A stretch of DNA of 64,000 bases from Manihot esculenta (Eukaryota; Streptophyta; Magnoliopsida; Malpighiales; Euphorbiaceae), in the NCBI RefSeq assembly GCF_001659605.2, contig NC_035164.2, positions 149,001 through 213,000 on the forward strand, in the 5' to 3' direction. The translations under genes and the position numbers were made by a program. Shown here piece after piece: positions 10,431 to 22,662 of the stretch (positions are counted from its first letter, which is position 1; the number at the start of each line of letters is the position of its first letter). The notes below the pieces were generated by a model. It worked only from the letters and a program-made list of their open reading frames with translations. It did no database searches and had not been told where the DNA came from.

Positions 10431-10988
10431 ATGGTTCTCGATATCTTTATCTCCATCTTCACTGAGGTCATTAAAGAATCCATCATTGAATTTGTTGTTG
10501 TCCCAATCAAACCACATATCAGCTATCCTTTCACCTACAAGAGCAAGGTTGAGAAACTCCATCATGAGGTTGGGAGATTGAAGAACAGAAAAGTCAAGTT
10601 ACAGCAAGCTGTTGAGGAGGCTACAAGGAAAGGGGAAGAGATCTATGAAAGTGTCAACAAGTGGCTGATCGATGCAGGCAAATCTATTGAAGAAGCTGAG
10701 GAATATATCCAAGGCGAAGAACAAGCGAAAAAGAAGTGTTTTGTCGGATTATGTCCTGATTTGAAGACGTGCTACTAGCTTAGCAAGAATGTAGAGAAGA
10801 AAGCTCTGGCAATTCATGAGCTGGCGAGTGGAGGCGACCATAATCCAATTTGCTCCCGTCCCTCTCTACAATAGATAGTTGCCCTGTCAGTATATGCTCG
10901 TGAAAGCTTGAATTCAAGAGATTTGTTGTTGGAGCAAGTTATGGATGCACTATTAGATCCGGATCTTAATATGATCGAGGAGTATGGA
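10431..10988 (+). pseudogene. CC-NBS-LRR resistance gene fragment (CC domain)
   Basis: Starting at ATG 10431 the frame encodes MVLDIFISIFTEVIKESI and a coiled-coil region with EEATRKGEEI and AKKKCFVGLCPDLK, matching the start of plant CC-NBS-LRR immune receptors. Two in-frame stops (TAG 10776-10778 and TAG 10872-10874) interrupt it. The frame resumes with EQVMDALLDPDLNMI, the stretch just before the P-loop in this family, and there it ends: the P-loop GMGGVGKT is absent and the sequence passes directly into a mitoferrin fragment. The NB-ARC and LRR domains are missing. Confidence 0.75.
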
Positions 10989-11215
10989 CTCTACTTCTCC
11001 ATGTATGAGCTTTGCAAGCAGTTTTTTTTCCTGTGGGGACTCAAATAATTTAATGGCCCACGCTGTTTCCATCATTTTTGCAATAGTGGTGAGCGATGCA
11101 GCATGCAGGGTTCACCCCGATGGACATGGTGAAGCAGAGGCTGCAACTGAAGAGCAGTCCGTACAATGGAGTTGGGGATTGCATTAAGAGAGTGTTGATG
11201 GAAGCAAGAGCATTT
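10989..11215 (+). pseudogene. Mitoferrin-like (mitochondrial carrier) fragment
   Basis: After the CC-NBS-LRR part the same frame reads LYFSMYELCKQFF, then after an extra T in an eight-T run (11022-11029) SCGDSNNLMAHAVS, and after a second small frame break GFTPMDMVKQRLQLKSSPY and GVGDCIKRVLMEA. PMDMVKQRLQL is a mitochondrial carrier signature (PxDxxKxRLQ type) and the whole resembles the middle repeat of plant mitoferrins (iron importers of the inner mitochondrial membrane). Only about 75 codons remain. It is fused on the same strand to the upstream fragment, as in chimeric gene-capture elements. Confidence 0.65.
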
Positions 11216-11959
11216 GAGTTTTTACATATAAAAATTTCTTTTATATTAGTTATACAGATAAAATATAGTGTAACAAGAGTATCGTGAAAGAAAAAATAAT
11301 TTTTAAAAATTTAATTAACTATTTACTTTTAAGCTAATAAAAAAATGGATGGAATTTGAATGAAATAAAAATAAAAAATTTAAATATTTAATTTTAAAAA
11401 TATAAAAATTAATTCATTAATTATAATATAATTTAAAAATTAAAATGTATTTTAACCTAGAAAAAAAGAACGCAATTAGAAGTGTGAATATAACGATCAC
11501 ATGTAACGCCCGAATTATCTCATAATTACTGAGTGAATATTCCTGAATCCTGAGTTGCAACGAAGTTCTAGTGGACGAAACTGTATACAATTTTAACCTT
11601 TACTCAAACAGTAAATTTTTATTATTTTTTTTTTCCATTTATTTTTATAAGCGCTTCCCTCCACATCTTATATCCGAACCAAGTTCCCTCCTTCTTTCCT
11701 TCCCTCGTATTCTGCTCACTTTCTCTCTCCCGCTTTTTTTTTTTGGGTTATTTATTTTCCCTCTATCCCCAAATCAAACTCACAGATCTCTCCCCCGATT
11801 CTCATCCATTTCTTCTCCAATTCCACGAATCCTTTTCTAGCGATTTCTCACGCCTGCTCTTTCTATAGATCCTCGCTTTCTACCTAAAAAGTATCTAAAA
11901 ACCCCTGAATTATTTTCCATTTTCGTTATTTTTTACTTCTTTTCTGCATTTTTATCCTG
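11216..11959 (+). promoter_or_regulatory. AT-rich spacer, then promoter/5' UTR of the E2F gene
   Basis: 11216-11490 is AT-rich with nothing recognisable. From about 11,640 the DNA turns pyrimidine-rich (CT stretches 11,680-11,900), typical of plant 5' UTRs, up to the ATG at 11960. A TATA-like TTTATTTTTATAAG lies at about 11,638-11,651. No in-frame upstream start was chosen because the homologous N-terminus starts at 11960. Confidence 0.5.
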
Positions 11960-14900
11960 ATGTCGAATTCCCAACCGCCAAACCCATCGACAAGGCAGCC
12001 GCAGCAGAACACTATGCAGAATCCCTTGAAACGGCAGCTTCCTTTCACTTCTATGAAGCCGCCCTTCTTGGCTCCCGGTGACTATCATCGGTTCAACACT
12101 GAGCCTCGCCGAGTTGTCGATCATGAAGTTGAGACCATCATTGTTAAACCTCCTGTGAGTATTTCCTTTCAGCATTTGGTTTTCTTTTTTTTTTTTTTAT
12201 TACTTCTCTATTTACTATTATCCTCCTCTCTATTTTGTGAAGATCTACTTGGTTTGTGATTTTCATCGTTTTTTGGAAGTTTATTCCCTCGAGAATAACG
12301 ACTGGATTTGGCTTTTCTTTTAAACTTTAGTGAATTTAGTTTAGTTTTCTTTTCTTTATTTTGTGTTAAAGTTGTTCTATTGGTGGGTTTCATAAATTGT
12401 TGGGTACTCTATGCTATTGAGGCCTTTTCTAGCTGAATTGATACGTTCACCGTAATTAAGATATTTATTTTTGAACTTTTCAAGTATATGACCTTTCAAT
12501 TTTGCAACGAAGTTTAGTTATACGAAAAGTTAAATACTGCTCTTAAGCAATCATTGTCCTGTATGCACGCCAATCATAATGTTGAGACACTGAATTCGAC
12601 TCTTGCTAAACTGAAACATCCCACATAATTTCTGCTTAGGGGAAGTAGTAACCTTCTTTGAAGTTGAGAAATATGATAAACAGATTTTTCTACAAGGTTT
12701 GCATGTTTGGTTTACAAGCCTCCATAACACAAACCTTTCTAAAGTCACTTTCAAGATTTAAATGGTATGGTTATGATGCATAAGCTACTAGATCTAATTG
12801 CATACATTAGTATCATCTTTTGAGGGATTGAAACCCAAAACCTAAACTTGTTTTCCTGTGTTGATGGAAATCATATAAAAGTTTGCCTGAAATGAATAGT
12901 TTCCCAATTATGGTTATCATGATGACCTCATTTGATGTTCAAACTGCAAACACAAACTTTCTCCATATATTTTCCTAGGGATTGTTTGGTAGCTACTTTT
13001 GCTCTCTGGCTTTAACCGTGCAACCCTTGTAGGATACTCTGCCAAGTCCTCATCTATTTTTTTGTGTTTGCAGTGATGCTGTCATGGTGTGTTTACCAAC
13101 CTGTACTATTTTTCGTTTTTAATATGTGAACTTAAGTTCAACCCTTACCCTACTCAAACTTTACCTCTAAATTCTCAAGTTCCCACATCTATGTTATTTC
13201 TTGGATACTTCTGCATTCATGACATCTAATGGTGTAGTACAAGTAGTAGAAGAAACTTTGATGTCCTTGTTTGGATGGGATGTAATATGCAAATTGTTGT
13301 TAACTTGACTCAAGTTGTATTTTTCTTTCTAATGTGACAAATTTCTGCATTTGCAAATTAGAAATAAAATTGAGTTCTTAATTCAAGGTTCATATTATGA
13401 CTAAGGATAGTTAGTGAGAGAAAATATATTAATTAATAGAGAGGGAGAAAGTAGTTATAGAACTGTTATGGAATCTGTTTTAATCAGTTTGGTCTCTGTG
13501 ATAGTTACCAAGACTGGTCTGAGTATAAAATGAAGGAGAAGTACTTGTATTCCTCATTCAAGAATAAATACTGAAATATTATCTTGTTTCTCTCAACTTC
13601 ATTTCTCTGTATTCTGCATCTCCCTCTGTTCTTCCTTCCTTCTTTCTCTACTCCCTCTAATTTGTGTTCTTTCTGTGAGTAAGAACCCGGTTACACAACA
13701 GTTTATTTGTTGAAATGAGGAATATGTGACTCCAGTATCTATAATATTTTTTTATGGCACCTAACAGTTCTTTTTTTCAGCTTTGAGATTCAGCTTCATT
13801 TGTTGTTGTAAGATGATATTTATATATAGGTAACATATCACCTCATTTATGGGAGGAAAATCTCTTGTATAGGATCGAGCTAACTTGATTATAGATTTCT
13901 CTTATGTCATTGACCAACCAGGAACTGATATCATCTTGTGGAGATACGAAATTGATAGTATCATTCGATAAATATGTGTATTTGGTTCTCAGACAAAAAA
14001 TAAAGGAAAAAAAGGGGTATTATAATATAGTGATGAATTCCACACATAAATCTGGTTAAGGTACATGATCTGGCTGCTCTCTAGCTTAACACAATGAGAA
14101 AAAAGCACACTGGTGTTTTGCTAGATGAGAGACTCAAAAGGTTTATGGTAGCGATTCCAGTTTTCACGGCACTGAACCTGATAATTGCATGGGGAAGAAG
14201 TGTCTCAATAATAATTGGTTAAATATATTATTAACTTCATTGCATGTCTTCATCTGAGATACATATTGCTGGAACTTTGCACCTGGATTTGTGGCAACTT
14301 AAGAATCAAAACGACTGGAGTACTTGCTATTTCAGAACTGAGGAAGTAGCATGAGAAATTGCATGTCAAAAAATGTTATATATCAATCTATGATATGTTG
14401 CATCATAATAATTGCTCGAACCTTGCGTAGTTGATAAAATCAAATAGTCTAAGAAAATTAATGCAATAAAGGATTAGTATTTTTTTCCTGTATACTTTAT
14501 CACTGAGCAATTTATTGTCCTTTTTTATTTAAAGAAAACATTAGACTCTTTTTGTTTGGTGTTGCAACTTCTTTTCTTTTCACTGTTGTTTGACGTTGCA
14601 TTTGGGTATAACCTGAAAAGTTTAAGTTTATTACCTTCTATCTTGATTGTGCCTTGTTTCATAGAAGACTATCATAAGCCTAATGGTTTCTTCATGATTT
14701 CACAGCTTGAATGAAGGCCAACAGACCTTGTTATTAAGATCATTTATGGTTCAAAACTTGTTACCTATAACAAAAGGAAAAGTGCTTAGTAAACAATCAT
14801 GCTATCTTTCCTTGATGTGGAGATTTTGTTACTAGTGGCCTATGACCCATCACATTGCTGAGCATGGTAAAACTGTTGGCTAATGTTTTCTCCACCTTCC

Positions 14901-17900
14901 TTATTTTCATTCTTTAACTGAGGATCTTTGATTCCTGTGATGTGTAAGGAAGGCCATATAAACACATATCTGTTAAGGATTATATTTTAAAGGAATATGA
15001 TTCCTATGCCTTGTTTCAAGCTAAGGTGATAGGAAGATGGCTTATAGCTTTGTTTTCATGGCTTGAATATCTTTCATTCTTGGCCAGTAAGCTCATATCA
15101 TCATTGGCTTGCTTTAATAACTCTTCAGGAGTTCTTTTACAACATGGTTGTAGCAGAATTTGTAGCATCATATATTCAACTATATTTAGATGGCCTATCT
15201 TCATATTTATTTATATGCTGATATGTTGTGGGTATTTGATGTGGCATTCTTCTTTTTCTTCCTTCTAAGTTTTTCTTGTTTCTTGAGGTGAGATTGGCCA
15301 GGAGTGTCAGCTCTCAAAAGCTGTACAAGAGATGCTCAATGCATTATTCAGAGAGAAGCAAAAACTCGGGAGTTCATCTTTTCCGCATTATTGGTAGCAT
15401 AAGATGATATGGAGTTGTTACCAATCAGCAGGTGTTGTACTGTGCCTAAACAGCTTCAAGAGGAAAAAAAATCTTTGGATTGCACGACAGATTGCTCGGA
15501 CCCTTGATATTTTTCATGTTCATGACTGATTGTAGATCTCTTAGTAATAACTAGTTTCTATGAGTAGAATTCTTTTTCTTAAACTGGATTTTTACTGAGG
15601 TTAACCAATCATTAATTCTTGGAAAGAGTAGAGAATACTGCAAAGGGCAAATATATTAGATATATGTATAGTCACCATCACCAGGTTTTAGTTGTTGTTT
15701 GGCAGTGTAAGTTATTGCCCTATTGGGTTGTACTACGTGTATGTTTTTTTCGTTTAAAAGGTTTCCTATTTGCAGTTAAATTTGGGTTAGGGCTAACTCA
15801 CTCCAAAAGTTAGATTAAGGGAAAGGATTGCCTGTGGCCCATACAAGGGCTACTGATGTGGTATTCAACACACCCCTTCACGCTCAGGACCACACTGGAG
15901 CGTGACACATTCCCAACATCGGTGAGGGGAGAGGTTTTGATACTAAGTTAAATTTGGGTCAGGCTTGTCTCACCAAAAGCTAGCTCAAGGGGGAGAATTG
16001 CCTGTAGTCCATATAACAACTATATTATCCTTTTCCCAAATCGATGTGTGATTCAACACTAATGAAGGGGATGGGGATGGTAATTGTAGTAGTTTGTTTT
16101 TGTCGAGAAAATTTCATCTCCAATTTTAGCAGTTGCATTTATAGCTCATTCATTGATTTCCAAATATCTTTATCCTTTATTTTCTACATGTATATAATAA
16201 TGTTTTCTGCTGTACACACTATTTCATGCATCTTTTGAAGGACATGTTCAAGAAAGATCTTAAGATGTAATTATCAATAAGAGCTTAGGATACATGGTAG
16301 GTTGATTGGTTTCCTTTGTGAAAAGCAGTCAACCCATATGCATAAGCAGGCTAGCACAGGACAAGAGAGAATTATTTAGTTTATGACTTACATATCTGTC
16401 TCATGGATATCCAGATAATTTATCATTATTATATTTTATGTCTCAGAGTGCTTTCCAACCGTTTCCACCACCCACCTCACCCAACCTCAAAAAAAGTGCA
16501 TTCAGATGCTTTATTGTTTTGTTTTAGTTAGTTTAACAAAATCTGGAAATTGTATTATTTTATGTGTTTCCCATTTAACAAGTTGTAATCACTTGGTTTT
16601 TCTTTCTAATTGCATAGGCTAGTATCTTTACATTGGCTGGGTGTGCATGCATAAAACACCTTTGAAGTATATACATTATGGTTTTTTAAGCTTGAGTGGA
16701 GACCTAACTTCTAATATTGTTACTTTCTTTCTCTTCTTCTTCCTTTCCAAAAAAAAAAATTATCAATTTTAATTATATAATGCACATGTTTCTAAGTTGA
16801 TTAAACAAAAATCTAAATGTGTGTATCAGCCATTAAAGCGGAAGAGTGATGCAGCAGATCATGAAGCTGAGTCCAGTGAGGGGAACACTAGTGCTGGCTT
16901 CACAGAAGTAGTTAATAGTCCCCTCCAGACACCTGGAAAAGGTGGAAAGGCACCTAAAACATCTAGGCTTTCAAAGAGCAGTAAATCTGGACCCCAGAAT
17001 GCCACTTCAAATATTGGTGAGCATTACATTGTAAATTTTCTTTTGAGTCATATTTGTGATTCTGGAGTATTTTATCTAGCAATGGTGGGGTCAGGCCGAT
17101 TGACACTTGAGTAGTATAAGTTTAGATTTCTTTCTGATTGGAAACATTCTCTTCTTTCATACTGCCACCAAAACTGCTGGAGAAAAAGGAAATGAATTTG
17201 AATATGCACTGAGAAATTTTTGTGAATTGACAGGTTCTCCTGGAAATAATCTTACTCCATCTGGTCCCTGTCGTTATGACAGTTCCCTAGGTAAACTTTA
17301 TTTTGTCATGCATTTTATGTTGAAACAGAATTGTGGCACCAGAAAGGACTTTATTTCAACTAGTTTTTGGAACAGAGAGCATATTGTAGATGCAGTAAAA
17401 TATTCTATGATTTTGATTCAGGTCTCTTGACAAAAAAGTTCATCAATTTGATCAAACATGCTGAAGATGGTATTCTTGATCTTAACAAAGCTGCTGACAC
17501 TTTGGAGGTGGTGAAATGTAGTTAGTTGTTCTCATCTGATCCTTTATGCATGTGATGTTATAGCCTTTGAGAGTCTGTCTCTACAGGTGCAAAAGCGGCG
17601 TATTTATGACATAACAAATGTTCTAGAAGGAATTGGTCTCATAGAAAAGAAACTCAAGAACAGAATTCAGTGGAAGTATGTAAATGCTATATACATTCAG
17701 ATTCCTCCATTTTGTCTTCGTTCTTTTTTTTTTTTCTCATTTGATGTTACTTGCTGTATAAAATGGTGTTGTGTAATGAGTGGGTATCGATTAATTTTGC
17801 ATTTGATAAGTAACTGAAATGTTGATTGATATCAGGGGACTTGATGTCGCTAGGCCAGGGGAAGCGGATGAGAATGTTGCTAGTTTGCAGGCATGCATTC

Positions 17901-19896
17901 TTTGACAATTTGCTTCTTGATGAGTGTACTTTTGGATAACCTTATTTTTTCACAACTTTTTGACATTGCATGTTTCTATGTTCTGCTCTGATTTCTTTTG
18001 TTTCTATTGTTTCCACGATTGAAATGTTCCCAAAACACCTTTGCTGGCATTTTTAGTGCTATCTGGAAGAAAGTTCTTGGTGGAATGTTAATTGCTGTAG
18101 TATAGATTTTGACCATTTTTATTAATAACAATTTGGTGTTAGCTGCAGAAAAGTGCCCTAATTCAGATTTCTTAGGGTATACCTCCCATCACTGGCCACG
18201 GTGGCATTACAATGAATCAAGTTTGAATTTAGAAATATGCAGATCAGCTGAGTGGTTTTTGTGCACTATAATTAGCTAGACTGCTCGATTAAAGCTCTTT
18301 TAGTTTTGTTGAATCAATTAATCTCTCATTGTAAACATGTTGAGAAAATGATGATTAATGCACCATTTACATTGTCTATTGAAATAACAAAAGCATTTCC
18401 AAGGGACAGGTTTTTTCTTTATATTTCTCACTGGTTTTTTTTCCGTTGCAGGCAGAAGTTGAAAACCTTAACATTGAGGAGCACAGACTAGACGAACAAA
18501 TAAGGTTTTTTTTTTTTTTTGTAGTACAGGCAGTTATCCTATGTTGCTTGTTTGCAACTTTTGGTTTGTGCCTGATGTTTCAATTCTATTGCAGAGAAAT
18601 GCAAGAAAGATTAAGGGACCTCAGTGAAGATGAAAATAATCAAAAGTAAAATTCTCTTGTTTGCTTTAAATTTCAGTTTCTTGCACAATCTTTTTATTTT
18701 AACTGATGGAATCAGCCAACTGTACATATTTACCATCTTAGGTGGCTTTTTGTCACCGAGGAAGACATCAAGAGCTTACCCTGCTTCCAGGTTGGTTCTT
18801 CTCTTTGCTTCATTATTGCATAAGCTTTTGACTTGGTGCTTGGGTTGGTCCTCCATTCTAATACATATTCTTTTTGTTAGTAACTAAGTATTAGTGTCTC
18901 TGACAGAATGAAACCTTGATAGCAATTAAAGCTCCACATGGCACTACTCTGGAAGTCCCAGATCCTGATGAGGTAACCCCATAACCAGTCATTATTGGAA
19001 AAAGTACAATGTTTTTTCTGCATGGATGCTCATGGGCCGCCCTTTTTGCAGCAGGCTGTTGACTATCCCCAGAGGAGATACAGGATAGTCCTTAGAAGTA
19101 CAATGGGTCCCATAGATGTTTATCTTGTCAGGTACTGTTGCTTCTAATCTGTGTTTTTTATAGCTGGTGCGACTAAACCTTCATGCTCACGTTAGCGGAA
19201 TGGAATGGTTATCAGTTAAATTTTTGAGACTATTCAACTTTCCTTAACTCTCCTCTCTCTTACCCCTGTTATCTTAGTCAATTTGAGGAGAAATTCGAGG
19301 AGATTCATGGCATTGAGCCAACCCCAAATTATCCATCAACTTCAAGCTTTGTTGAAAATCTAGCAACTACGATGGTTCCGGGGGAGAGCAGGGGAAAGGT
19401 GATCGAAATGCAGGGAGAAGAGGCTCATAGAATGTGCTCGGATCTTAACACCTCGCAGGATTTTGTGAGTGGGATCATGAAGATTGTTCCCTCAGATGTA
19501 GATGTAAGTTTGTCTTCTTGCCTGTGTCATTATGCAAGCAATGAACTAATTTCACATTTTGAATGTATTTATTTTTCCTTTTCTAATTTCTTTGTCTCAG
19601 AGTAATGCGGATTACTGGCTGTTGTCAGATGCTGGTGTTAGTATCACAGACATGTGGCCCACTGAACGTATCCTTGTTAAGATATTGCATTCTTTTGATT
19701 GAATTTTTATGCTCATTTTATATATTGAGCATCAAAATCTGACATCCTTGACTCAGCTATAGCTGGGGTTGAATGGAATGAATTTGGAACACTCAATGAT
19801 GATTATGGCATGGCAAATGTCAGCACTCCTCGATCCCAAACTCCACCATCCAATCAAACAGAAGTTCCTTCCTCTGCTAATAATAGTGCAGGGTGA
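11960..19896 (+). CDS. E2FB: E2FB-like transcription factor, 14 coding exons, 465 aa
   Basis: Cell-cycle transcription factor of the plant E2F family, acting in the nucleus as a heterodimer with DP. Exons: 11960-12154, 16830-17016, 17234-17290, 17422-17507, 17587-17675, 17836-17890, 18452-18504, 18595-18645, 18742-18790, 18907-18972, 19055-19131, 19278-19503, 19601-19667, 19757-19896; phases join without a break to 465 codons plus TGA. Domains: N-terminal [20 protein letters not shown] typical of E2FA/B; winged-helix DNA-binding domain about 140-205 with [12 protein letters not shown] (179-190); leucine-zipper dimerisation about 206-258; marked box about 259-325 with [13 protein letters not shown] and [21 protein letters not shown]-terminal retinoblastoma-binding motif [16 protein letters not shown] (401-416). 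It is closer to E2FB than E2FA by the LKRKSD and [10 protein letters not shown] segments (recalled). Intron 1 is 4,675 bp, very long for this gene. Intron 6 has a GC donor; exon 11 has a tandem CAGCAG acceptor. Confidence 0.93.
12155..16829 (+). other. Intron 1 of the E2FB-like gene
   Basis: From GTGAGT to ATCAG. No internal coding exon found; short ORFs here have no recognisable content. It contains a dispersed-repeat pair at 15,770-16,050. The other introns are 79-561 bp. Confidence 0.85.
15770..16050. repeat. Direct repeat pair in intron 1
   Basis: Two copies of about 75 bp (about 15,777-15,850 and 15,950-16,022) beginning TTAAATTTGGGT and containing AATTGCCTGTAG-type sequence, separated by about 100 bp with ACACACCCCTTCACGCTCAG. 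I recognise this as a dispersed plant repeat of unknown class, seen near genes; it may be a short non-autonomous retroelement. Confidence 0.5.
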
Positions 19897-20240
19897 AATG
19901 AAAATGTTGAAAAGAAACGAGGGCTTATTTTGATTGCAAATCAATGATGTGTGTGCTTGCGCATGGCCTTGAGCGGTTGTGACTACTATGGGGATTGGAC
20001 TGGTGGTTCCTGGGATTTGTGTCATAAATGCCCTTGAACTCCTGATGTAGAAGTGAAGAATGGATAGTAGTAGTAGCTCGTGCATTGTACAGCGCAAGTA
20101 ATATAGCAGTCCATGTAATCCTGGAGGAAATAAGATCGCTGGTTTACTTCTGAGTTCATCCTTGTATATTGCTCCAATTTCGGTTGTGTTACATTCAGTA
20201 ATTATGTAAGATATAATGTGATGGCAAATGGAATTGAATA
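19897..20240 (+). other. 3' UTR and downstream of the E2FB-like gene
   Basis: Non-coding sequence after the stop codon, with GGAAATAAGATC at about 20,125 as a possible weak polyadenylation element. The long minus-strand ORF overlapping here runs through E2FB exon 14 and its UTR and is not a gene. Confidence 0.5.
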
Positions 20241-20309
20241 GATTCTTCTTTTTCACAATATTATTACGGAATGGAGCAACATAGGAGCACAAATCGTCAT
20301 ACGATATGA

Positions 20310-20600
20310 CTTGTGATAAGGTAATCTGGAACAGGTCACAGATGCTCATTGAATGTCCAAAGTAGTCTAATGACTTGGACAAAAACATCATTAACTTCAA
20401 AACTTGCTTGATACGACAACAAAAACTAAATATTTTTAAGGTGCCAAAATGTGCATCATTACCCATGGATGCCACAAGTTTTGGAAGCTAAATTATGGAG
20501 CATGAACATCAAATGAAGCCCAAGTGTGAAGCACGAATACCATTTTTCCACCAAGACACGCTAGAAAAATTATTACAAATACCAACTTGCAAAATATACG
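20310..20600 (-). repeat. Diverged tandem duplicate of the last-intron end of the small gene
   Basis: This stretch matches about 20,935-21,240 in the same order (CTTGTGATAAGGTAATCTG against CTTGTGATAAGATAATCTG, then GACTTGGACAAAAAC, ACCCATGGAT, TACCATT and others). The copy includes only the first few codons of the small gene's last exon and the adjoining intron, so it is a relic and non-coding. Confidence 0.7.
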
Positions 20601-20789
20601 GCAATAAGGAATAATGATTATCTGAATAATTGCCTGTCAAAGAATATGGGCAGCGCAACAGAAATTTGACGTAGCGATCATGAATAAGATGCTTCAAAAG
20701 GAACTTCATAATCATACTGTTACCAGAAAATCAAAGGTTGTACAGTTTCAACATTGCTATACTGAACAGAAAGCTCAAAATATCCTATC

Positions 20790-22662
20790 CTAGTCCTCCA
20801 GGATCTGCTGTCGTTCAATCTCAATAACATTTTCAGTCAAAGGGGCAAAGATGCTATTTGTGGTTTCATTATTGCCCCTGCACTGCAACAGTTGCTGCTG
20901 AAGACTCCTTACTAGTTCATTGAGTCTAAAAATATTCTTCTCTTGTGATAAGATAATCTGCAACAGGTAATGTCCAAGTAGTACATGACTTAGACAAAAA
21001 CTTCCAAGACTTGCTTAATACAACAACAACAACGACGAGCAGAAGAAAGTGTTGTCAAGCTACCAAAATGTGCACCACCACACTACCCATGGATACTACA
21101 CACATCTATGGCAGCCAAATTTCGGGCATGAACATGTAAGGAAGTTCAGATGCATCCTATAAATACCATTGTTTCCACCAATACGCACAAGTAAAAGTTT
21201 TAAAGTACCAGCCTGCATAATAAATGGTATAGACCCTGCCATCCATGCATATTGCATACCATACTATGTTGAACTTATTCACAACCATCTACGATAGTTT
21301 TCACCATCAACGCAATTGCTAGTTTTTATTAATAATAAAAGTCTGAATTGTTCAATAGTAACTTGCTTTATTCAAAATTTAAAACTAAAATTATTAACCA
21401 ATTAAAGTAACATAAGAGTGTAATTACAGTAATTCTCACATTAAAATATACCCTACAGTTTGGTTGACTGAATCCCTTATGGAAGGAACCATTTTCTAAA
21501 GAAATCACAACATGAAAATGTTCAGCAAAAGCTTGATTTATCAAAATTTGAAATTAAAATTATGAATTAATGTAAAGTGTCTAAGTATAATAGTTTTACT
21601 ACAGCATTCTGAATTCCATATGGACAAAACCATTTTCTAAAGAAAGCTCAAGATCAAATCAATTGTGATATTATATTTGCACTTACTGAGCTGGAACAAA
21701 CGGTAGAAAATTTTCATCTAAATTTTTAACGGAACATGAAGGAAATCATCCCCAGCTCCTAAAGAAAAAGGTGATGCTTGAATCTCGGTGAAGTAGATAG
21801 CAAAAAGATTTTATCTTTCTGGAACGCCAATTTGGTTTAACAGTATCCATAATATTCAACTAAGTTGTGGTTAATCTCGCATATCAGCAGGAATTCGTAC
21901 GATTCAAAATGGGGAATCAAGCAGAATCTGCACATGATTCTCAAGAAATGCCAGTTCCAAAACAAAAGAAACTATGGAAGAGTAAGAATAAAAACTAGTG
22001 AGAACCTTTAGCATTAACAAAATTACCATCATTGCCAGATTCTCTTCAGAACATATTAATGCAGAAAGGCTGTGCGTGAAATTAATTATTTAAATCTAAT
22101 AGGCAGATACATATGCAAGGGGGGATAGACAGGCAAAGTGCAATAGCATGTTAAATTATGAATTCTCCAAGGGGAGAAAAAATAAATATCAGCAATGGGT
22201 CTCGAAGAAGTGGAGCAATTACAATTAACCAAGATCAACATTAAACTAAAATTCTGAAGGTGCACCAGCTATAGAGGCACTTGTTATTCTCTTCAAAAAT
22301 AATCAGAATTTGTCTATTCTTTTATAGATGAGCAAATTTAGATGTTCAATTTACAGTTTCATAATCCACATTCTGAAATTGCAACTCAATGTAAATAAAC
22401 CTAGAATGACGTAGTTTAAATAGCATCAAACATGAATATTTTAATGCAAAAATTATTCCACAAAAATAAAGCATAAACCTTGGGTAAGTAATATACTTTC
22501 TACCTTCTCCTTTACAGCTTCTTCCCTCTTTGATGTCTGTTGCTGCTTCGGGTTGACAGAAGGAGTGGAGTCAATGTCATTAACAAGTTGTTGTCTCCAC
22601 TCAAACTGAGAGGTGATTATGAGTACAAGTAATAGAAAGACGAGTAGCATAGGTCTAGACAT
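20790..22662 (-). CDS. Small membrane-anchored coiled-coil protein, 108 aa, two coding exons
   Basis: Exons complement(22504..22662) and complement(20790..20957), joined in phase 0 across a 1,546-bp intron with GTAGAA donor and TTGCAG acceptor. The protein starts MSRPMLLVFLLLVLIITSQF, an uncleaved signal-anchor-like hydrophobic segment (residues 4-18), followed by a Gln/Lys/Glu-rich region and a coiled coil from about 47 to 80 (SQEKNIFRLNELVRSLQQQL), ending IEIERQQILED. I recognise it as an uncharacterised conserved plant protein; no function is known to me. Two further ATGs lie 3 and 15 bp upstream in frame; the one chosen gives the family-like start. It is convergent with the E2FB gene. A GTAAGT donor at complement(23151..23152) suggests a 5' UTR exon about 23,153-23,300. 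Confidence 0.78.

Noticed and set aside
19753..20475. 240-aa minus-strand ORF overlapping the E2FB 3' end
   Set aside because: Antisense to exon 14 and 3' UTR, no recognisable domain, no splice or promoter context; a shadow.
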